Assembly (NCBI GenBank): GCA_022827835.1
Contig: JAJEIO010000061.1
Span: 62,001-126,000, forward strand
Reading direction: 5' to 3'
Length of the DNA stretch: 64,000 nucleotides
Source: Candidatus Latescibacterota bacterium
Lineage (GTDB): Bacteria; Latescibacterota; UBA2968; UBA8231
Below are positions 24,534 to 34,940 of the stretch, piece after piece. How positions within the stretch are numbered: the first letter of the stretch is position 1; every line of letters begins with the position of its first letter. Under the pieces are notes generated by a model. That model saw only the letters and a program-made list of their open reading frames with translations. It was not told the DNA's origin and did not search any database. The position numbers and the translations under genes are program-made.

Positions 24534-24562
24534 CTGCTGCTCCTTTCCGTTTTTTGCCTTTG

Positions 24563-24823
24563 TCACTTCGATTCCGACAGACGGGCGAAGACTTCGCTTG
24601 CCGTCATGTCCTCAATGTGTAGCCGCTTGTTCCGCGCTTTGTGCCCCCGCAGAATGTGTACCCTGCCCTTGGCGACCTTGAGCCGCTTCGCTAGCAGCGC
24701 CACCACCGCGTCGTTGGCCTTGCCGTTTTCCGGGGCTGCTGTTACCCGTGCTGTTACTTTGTCGCCATTGACTTCGACGCTGTTGCGCCCGGCTTTGGGC
24801 TGCACTCTGATGTTGAATTCCAT
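24563..24823 (-). CDS. DUF167 (YggU) family protein
   Basis: 86 aa, the full length for this small alpha/beta family of unknown function. The pattern is MEFNIRVQPKAGRNSVEVNG, then VTAAPENGKANDAVVALLAKRL and VHILRGHKARNKRLHIE, which is typical of YggU. It lies directly upstream of mlrC. Its first 90-odd bases, together with the spacer and 36 bases of the neighbouring gene's end, are repeated in diverged form at 27191-27323. Confidence 0.9.
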   Translation of the reverse strand: MEFNIRVQPKAGRNSVEVNGDKVTARVTAAPENGKANDAVVALLAKRLKVAKGRVHILRGHKARNKRLHIEDMTASEVFARLSESK

Positions 24824-24871
24824 GCGAAGCGCTTGCTAAATCGACGCGAACCAGTCCTTGTCCACTTCCAC
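24731..24871. repeat. Left direct repeat flanking the restriction-modification module
   Basis: About 141 bases that match 27191-27323 in the same orientation at roughly 87% by eye over the best-aligned 120 bases, with a few-base gap near the outer end. It contains the 5' part of the intact DUF167 gene, the spacer and a 36-base remnant (24836-24871) of the 3' end of the Mrr-type gene (reads VEVDKDWFASI and stop). The match stops exactly at the stop codon of the methyltransferase gene. Confidence 0.85.
24836..24871 (-). pseudogene. Remnant of the Mrr-type gene 3' end
   Basis: Twelve codons reading VEVDKDWFASI and a stop, identical in protein sequence to the last residues of the Mrr-like endonuclease at 27288-28145. 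It has no start or body and is the inner end of the left direct repeat. It shows that the Mrr gene once ended right next to this DUF167 gene. Confidence 0.8.
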
Positions 24872-26184
24872 TAGGGATGACTGAACCAAGTATTTACCGT
24901 TTCATACAACTCACTTGGACTATCATTCGACGCGAATAGCGAGAAATCACGTATAGCTTTGTGTTGGGATTTTGGAGTACTATGTGCGCGAGAAGTAGCG
25001 TCGCCAAGTGAGTCGAATAGTGTCTGTTGACTATAATTATCTTGGCGGTGTGCATCTTTGTTTACGAAATCGCCCATAGCCTGAAGTCCGCTATCAAAGC
25101 GCTTTAGTATCGTCTTTATCGCTTCAATGCTATTATCTGCACCTATCCAGTTGCGTTGCATTTCGTCCGCAACAGCAAGGGTTGTCCCAGAACCGGCAAA
25201 ACAATCAAGCACTAGATCTCCGGGATTAGAAGAAGCAGCAATAATTCTTCTAATTAATCCTGGATTCTTTTCAGTTGGGTAGCCAGTAATTTTTATATTC
25301 TGATTATGTGCATCACGGAACTCCAACCATATATCCTGAACACTAACTCCAGGATGTTCATCAAGATAAACCTTTCTTCTTGGATTTCCGTTCTTTGACC
25401 AGAATATTTCTCCCCTCGCGTCCATTTCATCTAGCTTCTTAGGTGTATACTGCCAGTGTTTGCCCGGGGGAGGCATTTTCCCCCTCCATGGTTTACCAGT
25501 TTCCCCCTTGCGTGTTCCTGGGGCATGGACAGGGACTTTCATATACTTTCGTCCAGTACCCTCTTCAACGTACTGATATTCTTTTTTTCTCTCCTCAGAT
25601 AAAGGAACAGTTTGTTTATTCCAGATATACTTATCTGTTTTGGTATAAAAAAGTACGAAATCTGCAATATTGCCGTATGTTTTTCTAGTATAGTTTTTAG
25701 GATTACATTTCTTCCGGACAATCATATTTTTGTAGTTTTCTGGTCCAAATACTTCATCCATGATGATTTTCATTTCGAAAATCATTTTTTCATCTAAGTG
25801 TAGGTAAATTGATCCTTTATTCGACAACAATTTATGAAGCAAAACAATTCTTTTACGTAAAAATTCAACGAATGGAGCGCCAGTCAGGGTGTCTTCATAT
25901 GCTAGTGATTGCTTTCGGGAAACAAATTGACTTTGAGTAGCAAATGGAGGGTCTATGTATATGAGAGTTACCTTTCCGCATATATTGGGATCTGTCACAA
26001 GGACGCGAAGGACATCGAGATTATCGCCAAAATACAATCGCTTATGAGATGGATTAGAATGGAGTTCATCAAAAGGGACTATGGAACCATTGAAAATTTC
26101 TTTCTCAGGTGCTTTATCTCTATAATCGAGATGCACTCCACTATCTAAGAGAGTATTATTTTTTTGAGGAACACCGATTGCCAT
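24871..26184 (-). CDS. Site-specific DNA methyltransferase (beta-class, N6-adenine or N4-cytosine)
   Basis: 437 aa. Catalytic motif IV is DPPF in LIYIDPPFATQSQF (near residue 78), and the SAM motif I CFAGSGTTLAV comes later (near 326), the motif order of beta-class amino-methyltransferases; the region between (with GRKYMKVPVHAPG, MDARGEIFWSKNGNP, VSVQDIW) is the target-recognition part. The start ATG at 26184 has GGAAGGG about nine bases upstream; a TTG at 26205 overlaps the endonuclease stop. Base composition is visibly AT-richer than the surroundings, and its stop codon abuts the left direct repeat. It protects host DNA from the partner endonuclease. The recognition sequence cannot be read. 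Confidence 0.9.
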   Translation of the reverse strand: MAIGVPQKNNTLLDSGVHLDYRDKAPEKEIFNGSIVPFDELHSNPSHKRLYFGDNLDVLRVLVTDPNICGKVTLIYIDPPFATQSQFVSRKQSLAYEDTLTGAPFVEFLRKRIVLLHKLLSNKGSIYLHLDEKMIFEMKIIMDEVFGPENYKNMIVRKKCNPKNYTRKTYGNIADFVLFYTKTDKYIWNKQTVPLSEERKKEYQYVEEGTGRKYMKVPVHAPGTRKGETGKPWRGKMPPPGKHWQYTPKKLDEMDARGEIFWSKNGNPRRKVYLDEHPGVSVQDIWLEFRDAHNQNIKITGYPTEKNPGLIRRIIAASSNPGDLVLDCFAGSGTTLAVADEMQRNWIGADNSIEAIKTILKRFDSGLQAMGDFVNKDAHRQDNYSQQTLFDSLGDATSRAHSTPKSQHKAIRDFSLFASNDSPSELYETVNTWFSHP

Positions 26185-26201
26185 ATCTAATACCCTTCCT
26201 T

Positions 26202-27077
26202 TCAAGAATGTAACCAGTCTATAGTGATGCGTTTAGAGAACATCCTGAGTGTTACGACTTTCACTTTTCCATGCCATGAATTCTCAATATGGGCATAATC
26301 ACTCCACATTGAACCAAGGAGTAATCCTGGGCCATCGTTTAAGAATATCACTTTCACGTCTATTCCTTTTGATTCAGCATACCCGAGAATTTCGCTTGCA
26401 CAATCTCGATACTGACCCGTTCTATCGTCTTCTTGTGCACCACCTCTATCAGAATCATAACGAGCCAAACCTATAGCGATCGGGATGCTATCACTGAGTA
26501 ACACAAAATCGACTGGGCGCTTCGGGTTGGGATAATCTTCAAAAATTTCACCAAGGTTCACATCTTTTCCGGCACGCTCAGGTCCAATAATCTCAAGTTC
26601 AGAATATCTCTCTCGGATGATTGTGAATAAACGCTCTGTCAGATCATAACCCTTCTTGCCACGATCTTTATATTCCCAAAGAACGGCGCATAATGCCTCA
26701 TCAGGCATAGGGCGTGATTGAAATGCCGAATGTACCTCATTGATTGCGCGAAATCCTTTGCCAAACTGATCGCATATATTTTGAGCATCAGATTTCTTCT
26801 TCAGCATTTCTACTGGAGTTTCTGGACTTACATATTTTCTAAATACTCGGCATAACTGTACTCGCATCCATTGCGGCGTGGTTTCAGTTATTGCAAGGAA
26901 GAGATCAGTTGAGGAATGTGAAGACTGCAATAAATATTCAAATGTAACCAATACAGGCTCATACAGCTTGCACGCTAGCGGAAGTACATCAGGATAATAC
27001 TCGCCGGTTGATAACGTAATCCATAGATGACCATCCTCTTGATAGTCAGCGAATGATAATTCTCCTCGTTTAGCCAA
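26202..27077 (-). CDS. Probable type II restriction endonuclease
   Basis: 291 aa. It is called from context (a four-base offset from the methyltransferase start, same AT-rich island) and from a segment PVDFVLLSDSIPIAIGLARYDSDRGGAQEDD that could be a PD-(D/E)xK-type active site with an embedded Asp and a downstream acidic cluster; the Lys of the motif is not obvious. The rest has a helical N-terminal half (VLVTFEYLLQSSHSS, QWMRVQLCRVFRKYV) and ends in VVTLRMFSKRITIDWL. The start is TTG at 27077 behind AGAGAGAAAA; no ATG occurs for many codons. The family is not one I can name with confidence. Confidence 0.65.
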   Translation of the reverse strand: MAKRGELSFADYQEDGHLWITLSTGEYYPDVLPLACKLYEPVLVTFEYLLQSSHSSTDLFLAITETTPQWMRVQLCRVFRKYVSPETPVEMLKKKSDAQNICDQFGKGFRAINEVHSAFQSRPMPDEALCAVLWEYKDRGKKGYDLTERLFTIIRERYSELEIIGPERAGKDVNLGEIFEDYPNPKRPVDFVLLSDSIPIAIGLARYDSDRGGAQEDDRTGQYRDCASEILGYAESKGIDVKVIFLNDGPGLLLGSMWSDYAHIENSWHGKVKVVTLRMFSKRITIDWLHS

Positions 27078-27190
27078 TTTTCTCTCTCTTTGTTAAAAAA
27101 TATCTAATTGAGCAGTAGGGAAGTCAAATATACCTCTATACATAGGCAAAGACTACGTATGGGCGAGATACCCCACTCCCAACTGCGCTG

Positions 27191-27275
27191 CGGGGCTCCG
27201 CGCTGTTACCCTGTCGCCGTCAATCTCGACGCTGTTGCACCCGGCCTTGGGCTGCACTCTGATATTGAATTCCAT
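27191..27275 (-). pseudogene. Truncated second copy of the DUF167 gene
   Basis: Starts with ATG (complement of 27273-27275) and reads MEFNIRVQPKAGCNSVEIDG then DRVTARS before homology to the intact copy ends near 27191. It lacks the central and C-terminal two thirds. It is the outer part of the right direct repeat, immediately downstream of the Mrr-type gene, exactly where the intact gene sits in the left copy. Confidence 0.8.
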
Positions 27276-27323
27276 GCAAAACACCCGCTAAATCGACGCG
27301 AACCAGTCCTTGTCTACTTCCAC
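27191..27323. repeat. Right direct repeat flanking the restriction-modification module
   Basis: About 133 bases matching 24731-24871 in the same orientation. It contains the truncated DUF167 copy, a 12-base spacer and the last 36 bases of the intact Mrr-type gene. By eye the differences within the well-aligned 120 bases number about 16 and are all transitions. Confidence 0.85.
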
Positions 27324-28145
27324 GACCTCGACCATCTTTGCGGACACGCCGAGTTCGAGTTCCTTCATTTTGTCCATTAGCAATTCGCCGTCAATCAAGT
27401 CTATCGGCGTCGCGCCGTCCCTAGTAGCTTCCCGTCGTGCCTTTGTTGTGAAGCTACCCGTCGTCAAGATAAGGCCCTTTTCCGCTCGTCCCATCATCGC
27501 GCCGCGAAAGTCCCTGACTACGCTCGCGCCAACGCTGCCGCTGTAGCGCTTGCACTGGAAAAGCACGGGAAAGCTAATCAGCCCCGCGAGGCGGATTATT
27601 CCATGTCCATCAATTCCGCCGTCGCCTGATTTTCCCGTAACCTCAACCTCGATAAAGCCCGATTCCCGCAAAAGCCTTTGGCACAAGCGTTCGAATGCGT
27701 CGGGAGGAATGTTCTGGAGAGTGTCGAGCAAATTCTCACGCCAAGAAGCGGTTTCATCTGCGGGGTCTTCGGCTGAGTTTTCAACTTTCTCGGTTAGAGC
27801 GGCTTCTTTCTCAGTCTGGGCTTGTTTACGAGCTTCCCTTTGTTGACGGACCAATCTCTCAATTTCTTTGGGATCAACATGTTGTGTCTCCCACCCTTTA
27901 GCAGTAAGAGACCATACGCCTCTCTCCGAATTATCAATAAAACCTAACCGTTTGAGTCTGCTTATCGAAAAACCTACGTTGTATCCTAGCTTTGTCTGAT
28001 CAGGGGACAGTCCCATGTTTTCAATTACCTTATTTTTGAGTTCACCCCTGGAAGCACTGCCTCCAAGCTCGTGGAGCGTAGCAAGGATCGGATCTAGAAA
28101 ATCATCACGTCTTAGACCGTCATCTGCACTGACATTCTCAGTCAT
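27288..28145 (-). CDS. Mrr-type (type IV) restriction endonuclease
   Basis: 285 aa. The N-terminal about 90 residues are a winged-helix Mrr_N-like domain (DDFLDPILATLHELGGSASRGELKNKV, GVWSLTAKGW), followed by a charged linker with heptad character (REARKQAQTEKEAALTEKVE) and the Mrr catalytic domain from about residue 150: PPDAFERLCQRLLRESGF, GKSGDGGIDGHGII with the catalytic Asp, and VLFQCKRYSG with the QxK motif. Such enzymes cut DNA that carries foreign methylation. Its neighbouring methyltransferase must use a mark this enzyme tolerates. It is probably the original first gene of the operon that continues with DUF167 and mlrC. Confidence 0.9.
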   Translation of the reverse strand: MTENVSADDGLRRDDFLDPILATLHELGGSASRGELKNKVIENMGLSPDQTKLGYNVGFSISRLKRLGFIDNSERGVWSLTAKGWETQHVDPKEIERLVRQQREARKQAQTEKEAALTEKVENSAEDPADETASWRENLLDTLQNIPPDAFERLCQRLLRESGFIEVEVTGKSGDGGIDGHGIIRLAGLISFPVLFQCKRYSGSVGASVVRDFRGAMMGRAEKGLILTTGSFTTKARREATRDGATPIDLIDGELLMDKMKELELGVSAKMVEVVEVDKDWFASI

Positions 28146-28180
28146 CGCAAAAACTCCTTTTCAGAATTACCCGCGTCGTC

Positions 28181-28969
28181 TTACCGCCTAATGTGCGGCG
28201 CTTCCATCACGGTCCGCTCCTCCTCGGTCATGTCCTCGATGTACTCGGAATACGCCGTCTGGTGCGCGCCCGAGCCATAGGACAGGGTGCCTGGGCTGAA
28301 CTTGTACAGCAGTGCCCGCCGCTCGTGTGCGGCCGTCCACGGCAACGTGCCGTGCGTCAAGGTCTCGGTGAAGATGATCGCGTCGCCGGCTTTGCCGTTT
28401 ACTTCGAGTACGTGCTCTTGATGCTTTTCCCACTTAATCATGCTCTGCGGACAGGCGAGATTGGCCTTGTGGCTGCCCGGTATCACGGATACGCCCCCGT
28501 CGCCCGGCCCCTCGTCGGCTAGCAGATATTCGACCACGGTTAGCCCGGTGAAGATGCGGTCGTTTTTAAAGAAGTACACTTCCGATATATCCTTGCGCTC
28601 CACTCCGCCGCCGTGCAAAAGCCCGCCCTCGCAGCCCGTGTCCATGGCGATGAGACCAGGCCCGTGGTCGAGGCGGTATCCGCGCCCCAAAATTTCTTCA
28701 AGATAGGGCTTGATGCGAGGGTGTATCAGGAGCTTGCGGAACGGCTCGCACCAGGGCCGATCCCAGGCCAACATGCCGCCTAAGTCCTTGCGCCGCGAGG
28801 TGCCTTGCATCGTCTTTGAGTCGCCGGACAGCGAGCGGTCGATCTCGCTCATAAGGTCGCGGTGGTGGTCGATGCCGGCGTTGAGCGCGGCCACCTCCTC
28901 GGCGGTCAGCACGTCTCTGAGGACCAAATAGCCCGTCAGGTCAAAGAGATATTTGTCGTCTTCGTTCAT
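28181..28969 (-). CDS. PhyH family protein with HGG in place of HxD
   Basis: 262 aa PhyH-family cupin. Typical segments: YLFDLTGYLVLRDVLTAEEV at the start, GGVSVIPGSHKANLACP, and the distal iron His in TETLTHGTLPW (about 206) followed by ERRALLYKF. The proximal motif reads GGLLHGGGVERKD, His 119 then Gly-Gly, so the usual iron-binding Asp is Gly. The spacing from this His to PGSH (48 residues) matches the canonical paralogue, so the alignment is secure. The ATG at 28969 has AAGGAG eight bases upstream. It is clearly paralogous to 34941-35777. Activity may be non-hydroxylating; see findings. Confidence 0.88.
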   Translation of the reverse strand: MNEDDKYLFDLTGYLVLRDVLTAEEVAALNAGIDHHRDLMSEIDRSLSGDSKTMQGTSRRKDLGGMLAWDRPWCEPFRKLLIHPRIKPYLEEILGRGYRLDHGPGLIAMDTGCEGGLLHGGGVERKDISEVYFFKNDRIFTGLTVVEYLLADEGPGDGGVSVIPGSHKANLACPQSMIKWEKHQEHVLEVNGKAGDAIIFTETLTHGTLPWTAAHERRALLYKFSPGTLSYGSGAHQTAYSEYIEDMTEEERTVMEAPHIRR

Positions 28970-29064
28970 GGGGTGGCTCCTTTGAAGACAGGTAGGCTGA
29001 GAAGATGGCAAATTAGCAGGCGGCAGAGTAGCCCATAATCGCTAATTTTCCGTAATTATTGCTC

Positions 29065-30986
<1,922 letters not shown>

Positions 30987-30990
<4 letters not shown>

Positions 30991-31367
30991 AACGCAAAAA
31001 CATACCGACTAGCAGCCCGTTTGGCGCGGAGTTTGGTTATTCGCGCGCTGTGCGCGTGGACCGTCACATTCACGTCGCCGGTACCTGTGCCCAGCCGCCG
31101 CATGACGAAGGAGATGCGTACGAGCAGGCTAAGGGCGCGTTGGGGATCATCGCCAAGGCGCTCGACGAGACTGGTGCTAGCCTCGAAGACGTGGTGCGGA
31201 CGGTCGTGTACATCACGGATGTGGACCATGCCGATGGCGTCACCCGCGCTCACCGCGAGGTGTTTGGCGAGATTTTGCCGGCCTCGACCTTGATCGTCAT
31301 AGCCGCGCTACTAAAGCCGCATCTGGTCGTCGAGATCGAAGCGTACGCCATTTTGCCCAGCGCGTGA
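30987..31367 (+). CDS. RidA family deaminase (YjgF/YER057c/UK114)
   Basis: 126 aa. Full-length RidA-fold protein with the conserved strand EIEAYAILPSA at the C-terminus, the Arg-bearing VRTVVYITDVDHADGV and FGEILPASTLIVIAALLKPHLVVEIEA. RidA hydrolyses reactive enamine/imine intermediates to protect PLP enzymes. It overlaps the ABC-F stop (ATGA) and the following oxidoreductase start (GTGA), so all three are translated from one message. Confidence 0.9.
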
Positions 31368-32437
31368 ACAAGGATAGTCAGGTCCTGTCCATCGGCGTGT
31401 TGGGCTGCGGCCCCATTGCCCAATTCGCCCACTTTGAGTCGTGCATCAAGGCTCGCAATACGCGCCTGTACGCGCTGTGCGACCAAGCGCCGGATTTGGT
31501 CGAGCGCATGGCTGCCGTTCACCAGCCGGAGAAGACCTACGCCGATTTTGCCGACATGCTCGCGGATCCGCAGGTGGAAGCGGTCGTCATCGCCACGGCC
31601 GATCAGTTCCACGTCCCACTCAGCTTGCAGGCGCTGGCCGCGGGCAAACACGTCTTTGTGGAAAAGCCGCTGGGAACAAGCGTGGAGGAGTGCGAGGAAT
31701 TGCGCCGGGCCGTGGCCGACTCGGGCTGTACGCTCCAGGTCGGGCACATGAAGCGCTTTGATCCCGGCATTGCTTTTGCCCGGCAGTTCATCCGCGAGGA
31801 GATGGGGCCGCTGTTGGCCCTGAAGGCTTGGTATTGCGATTCGACCTATCGCTATACTATGACCGACAACCTTCAGCCTCTGCCGCTGCACAGCGAGCAG
31901 GCGCGCAAACCAGCAGGCGATCCCAAGGGCGACAAGCGGCGCTACTTCATGCTGACCCACGGCTCGCATCTCATCGACCTAGCCCGTTTTTTGGGCGGCC
32001 CGCTCGCGGCCGTGCGCGGGCGGTGCAAGGAGATGTTCGGGGCGTATTCTTGGTTTGTCGAAGTGGAGTTCGCCAACGGCGGTCAGGGGCATCTCGACCT
32101 GACGGTCGCCGTGCGCATGGACTACCACGAGGGCTTTCACATCTACGGCGAGCACGGCAGCGTCGTCGGCAAAACCTACCTACCGTGGTTTTTGAAATCC
32201 AGCGATGTCGAGTGCTTCTCCACGCGCGATGGCCAGTATCGCCGACCGCTAGGGGCGGACGCGCATTTTTATCGGTTGCAACTCGAAGGTTTTGCCGACG
32301 TCGTCCTGCACGGCGCGCCCCAGATGGGGGCCGATGTGGAGGATGGAACTCAAACGATGCGGGCCATGGCCGCCATTGCCCGCTCGGTCGCCAGCGGCGA
32401 TTGGGTCCGCTTGGAGACCGTCACCGGCGGCGTATAG
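31364..32437 (+). CDS. Gfo/Idh/MocA family oxidoreductase
   Basis: 357 aa NAD(P)-dependent oxidoreductase. N-terminal Rossmann fold SIGVLGCGPIAQFAHFESC, then HVFVEKPLGTSVEECEEL with the catalytic-site EKP, the C-terminal sheet domain with HGSHLIDLARFLGG (conserved His of the substrate site) and ANGGQGHLDLTVAV. It starts with GTG and overlaps the RidA stop. Substrates for the family are sugars, inositols and related alcohols; the neighbouring genes do not fix it. A propeller protein starts five bases after its stop. Confidence 0.88.
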   Translation: MNKDSQVLSIGVLGCGPIAQFAHFESCIKARNTRLYALCDQAPDLVERMAAVHQPEKTYADFADMLADPQVEAVVIATADQFHVPLSLQALAAGKHVFVEKPLGTSVEECEELRRAVADSGCTLQVGHMKRFDPGIAFARQFIREEMGPLLALKAWYCDSTYRYTMTDNLQPLPLHSEQARKPAGDPKGDKRRYFMLTHGSHLIDLARFLGGPLAAVRGRCKEMFGAYSWFVEVEFANGGQGHLDLTVAVRMDYHEGFHIYGEHGSVVGKTYLPWFLKSSDVECFSTRDGQYRRPLGADAHFYRLQLEGFADVVLHGAPQMGADVEDGTQTMRAMAAIARSVASGDWVRLETVTGGV

Positions 32438-32442
32438 TGCCT

Positions 32443-33981
32443 ATGTCTTCGACTGGTCCTCGCTTATGGCCCCTCTATCTGCTCGGCGGCGTTATCATCT
32501 TAGCACTTCTGTGGATCTGGTTGCCCGAATCCCTCCATCGCCAGCGACAGATGATGAGTACCATGGCCACCTTCATGCTCGCCATCTTCTTCGCGTTGCT
32601 CTGGTTGCTCTTTGCGTCGCGGCTAGCTTGGGGACGGCGTCTGCGCTATTTCGGTGGTGCCGTCCTCGTCATTGCGCTTGGTGTTGGACTTTTTCGCATT
32701 AAGGGTATGAGCGGCGACTTCGTACCGGTCCTCGAATGGCGGTGGAGTACTGAGGACGAAGCCACTGCGGTCGAAGGGGGAGACGCCACCGCGCTCGACG
32801 CCCGCGATTGGCCGCAATTTCTCGGTCCCGAGCGCAACAACCGCCTGCGCGGCGTTCACCTTGAGCGCGACTGGACCAAGCACCCGCCGCGCGAAGTTTG
32901 GCGTCGCCCCGTCGGTGCCGCTTGGTCCTCCTTTGCCATTGTGGGTGGCCGGGCCGTAACGCAGGAGCAACACGGCCCCGAGGAGCAGGTCGTCTGCTAC
33001 GACTTGGCCACGGGCCGCAAGCTCTGGCAACACGCCGACTCGACTCGCTACGAGACCGCCGTAGCCGGCGTCGGCCCGCGCGCTACGCCCACCATCGCTG
33101 GAGACCGGGTTTTCACGCTGGGCGCTACTGGCATCCTCAACTGCTTGGAGCTGGACAGTGGGAAGTTGGTTTGGTCGCGGGACATTATCGCCAGCAATCA
33201 GGCGAAGGTCCATATGTGGGGTATTAGCTGTTCGCCGCTGGTCCTCGACAGCTTGGTCGTGGTCAGTGCCGGAGGCCCGGATGAGCGCTCGCTAGTGGCC
33301 TATCACCGCCAAACCGGCGCGTTTATCTGGGGTGGGGGCACGGACAAGGCCGGCTTTAGTTCTCCGCGTCTGGTCACTTTGGCTGGACGCGAGCAGATCC
33401 TGATTTTCAACAGCTACAGCGTCGTCGCGCACGATCCGCAGAGCGGAGCTTCCCTCTGGCGTCAGCCTTGGGATCAGGTCGAATGCGTTGCCAACCCCTT
33501 GCCCTTGCCCGGGGATCGGGTTCTGGTCTCTAGTGGCTACGGCATTGGTGCCAAGCTGTATCAAGTGAACGCCGCGCCCGACGGCGGCTTGACGACCGAT
33601 ATGGTCTGGAAAAGCCCCCGGCTCAAGGCCAAATTTGCCAACATGGTCTATCGCGATGGTTTTGTCTATGGGCTCGACGATGGGGTGCTGGTCTGCCTCG
33701 ACCCGCAAGACGGCAAGCGCCGCTGGAAGCGCGGGCGCTACGGCCACGGCCAGCTTATCCTGATAGACGATATCCTGCTGATAATGAGCGAATCGGGCGA
33801 CGTGGTGCTGGTTGAGGCCCGCCCCGACCGCCACGTCGAACTAGCGCGCATGACGGCCTTTGCTGGCAAAACTTGGAATCCCCCGGCCTTTGCCACACCC
33901 TATCTGTTGGTGCGCACGGACAGCGAGGCTGCCTGCTACGAGTTGGCGCTTGAAGAAGGTGCTCAGGCGCGGCTTTTCTGA
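32443..33981 (+). CDS. Membrane-anchored PQQ-type beta-propeller protein
   Basis: 512 aa. The N-terminus has three transmembrane segments (about 10-27 LYLLGGVIILALLWIWLP, 44-61 ATFMLAIFFALLWLLFAS, and 68-85 FGGAVLVIALGVGLFRI). From about residue 115 a propeller follows: DWPQFLGPERNNRLRGV, VVCYDLATGRKLWQH, LNCLELDSGKLVWSRDI, VVVSAGGPDERSLVAYHRQTGAFIWGG, LDDGVLVCLDPQDGKRRWKRG. Repeats of this kind bind PQQ in dehydrogenases or serve as scaffolds (BamB-like). No PQQ-enzyme Cys pair is seen, so a structural or dehydrogenase-like role stays open. The propeller is probably on the periplasmic side. Confidence 0.82.
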   Translation: MSSTGPRLWPLYLLGGVIILALLWIWLPESLHRQRQMMSTMATFMLAIFFALLWLLFASRLAWGRRLRYFGGAVLVIALGVGLFRIKGMSGDFVPVLEWRWSTEDEATAVEGGDATALDARDWPQFLGPERNNRLRGVHLERDWTKHPPREVWRRPVGAAWSSFAIVGGRAVTQEQHGPEEQVVCYDLATGRKLWQHADSTRYETAVAGVGPRATPTIAGDRVFTLGATGILNCLELDSGKLVWSRDIIASNQAKVHMWGISCSPLVLDSLVVVSAGGPDERSLVAYHRQTGAFIWGGGTDKAGFSSPRLVTLAGREQILIFNSYSVVAHDPQSGASLWRQPWDQVECVANPLPLPGDRVLVSSGYGIGAKLYQVNAAPDGGLTTDMVWKSPRLKAKFANMVYRDGFVYGLDDGVLVCLDPQDGKRRWKRGRYGHGQLILIDDILLIMSESGDVVLVEARPDRHVELARMTAFAGKTWNPPAFATPYLLVRTDSEAACYELALEEGAQARLF

Positions 33982-34036
33982 CTGGGCCGTGGATTTGCCG
34001 CTACTCTAATAACCGGGCACTTGTAAGGAGGGAATG

Positions 34037-34906
34037 ATGGAAGACTATTCGCATATTCAGAAGCCGGATTTGGGCTACCGCTATGAGTTTGCCACTGACG
34101 AACTCGACGCGATGGACGAATGCTTGGAGGCGCATGGCTTCGCGATAATCAAAGACGTGCTGCCGCCAGAGATCGTCGCCAAGCTCAAGCAGGCGGTGTG
34201 GGATGGCACGGACCCAGAGCGCACGTTGCAGCCGGGCGAGAGCCGCACGCGGCACGCTTGGATCGAGTCCGGTCCCGGCGCTTGGGAGGTGCTCGACTAC
34301 GCGCCCTTCATGGACATTCACCGGCACCTGATCGGCACGGATGAACTAACGCTCCATCGCTCGGCCGCCATCATCCGCCGGACCGGTTCCGCCCCGGTAA
34401 CGTGGCATACCGATTGGTGCGGCTATTCGACCGAGATCAAAAATTCGGGCGATGTGCTCAATCGCGGGCTGTGGCCGTCGGGCAAGTGGTTCTACCTGAC
34501 TGGGTCGCGGCCCGAGCACGGCGGCCTGTGCGTTATTGAGGATTCCCACGTCGAGAACTGGGAGGGGCCAGAGGGATTCTGCATGACGGCTGATCGGCGC
34601 TCCTTTTATCCAGAGGGCACGGAAGAACGCGCGTACAACGGCTTCGATATCCCCGGACTCGTCCCCTTGTTCACCAATGGCGGCGACATGATCGTCTTCG
34701 CCCATCGCACGTATCACGGCGCGTTCCCCAACCGCATCGGAGAAACGCGCCTCTCCTGCGGTATCGGCTTCCGCGACCGCAACCACCGCATCGACATCCC
34801 GTGGGAAATCCCCGAGGAAGGCCAGTGGTTTTTGGCCAACCTACCCGATCACTTGCGCCGCTATACGGACGGGTACACGAGCATCAATTTGGCGTGGCAG
34901 GGGTGA
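34037..34906 (+). CDS. Phytanoyl-CoA dioxygenase family protein (canonical HxD)
   Basis: 289 aa PhyH oxygenase. The triad is HTD in PVTWHTDWCGYSTE (about residues 124-126) and the distal His in HRTYHGAFPNRIGE, with the Arg of ETRLSCGIGF. The central GGLCVIEDSHVENWEGPEG replaces the more usual PGSH segment and is longer. Two in-frame ATGs lie at 34034 and 34037; AAGGAGG at 34025-34031 is spaced better for the second. It faces the convergent HGT-type PhyH gene across about 35 bases. Confidence 0.88.
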   Translation: MEDYSHIQKPDLGYRYEFATDELDAMDECLEAHGFAIIKDVLPPEIVAKLKQAVWDGTDPERTLQPGESRTRHAWIESGPGAWEVLDYAPFMDIHRHLIGTDELTLHRSAAIIRRTGSAPVTWHTDWCGYSTEIKNSGDVLNRGLWPSGKWFYLTGSRPEHGGLCVIEDSHVENWEGPEGFCMTADRRSFYPEGTEERAYNGFDIPGLVPLFTNGGDMIVFAHRTYHGAFPNRIGETRLSCGIGFRDRNHRIDIPWEIPEEGQWFLANLPDHLRRYTDGYTSINLAWQG

Positions 34907-34940
34907 GCGGAGTTTCCCGTCCCATGACAACTGACGGGGA

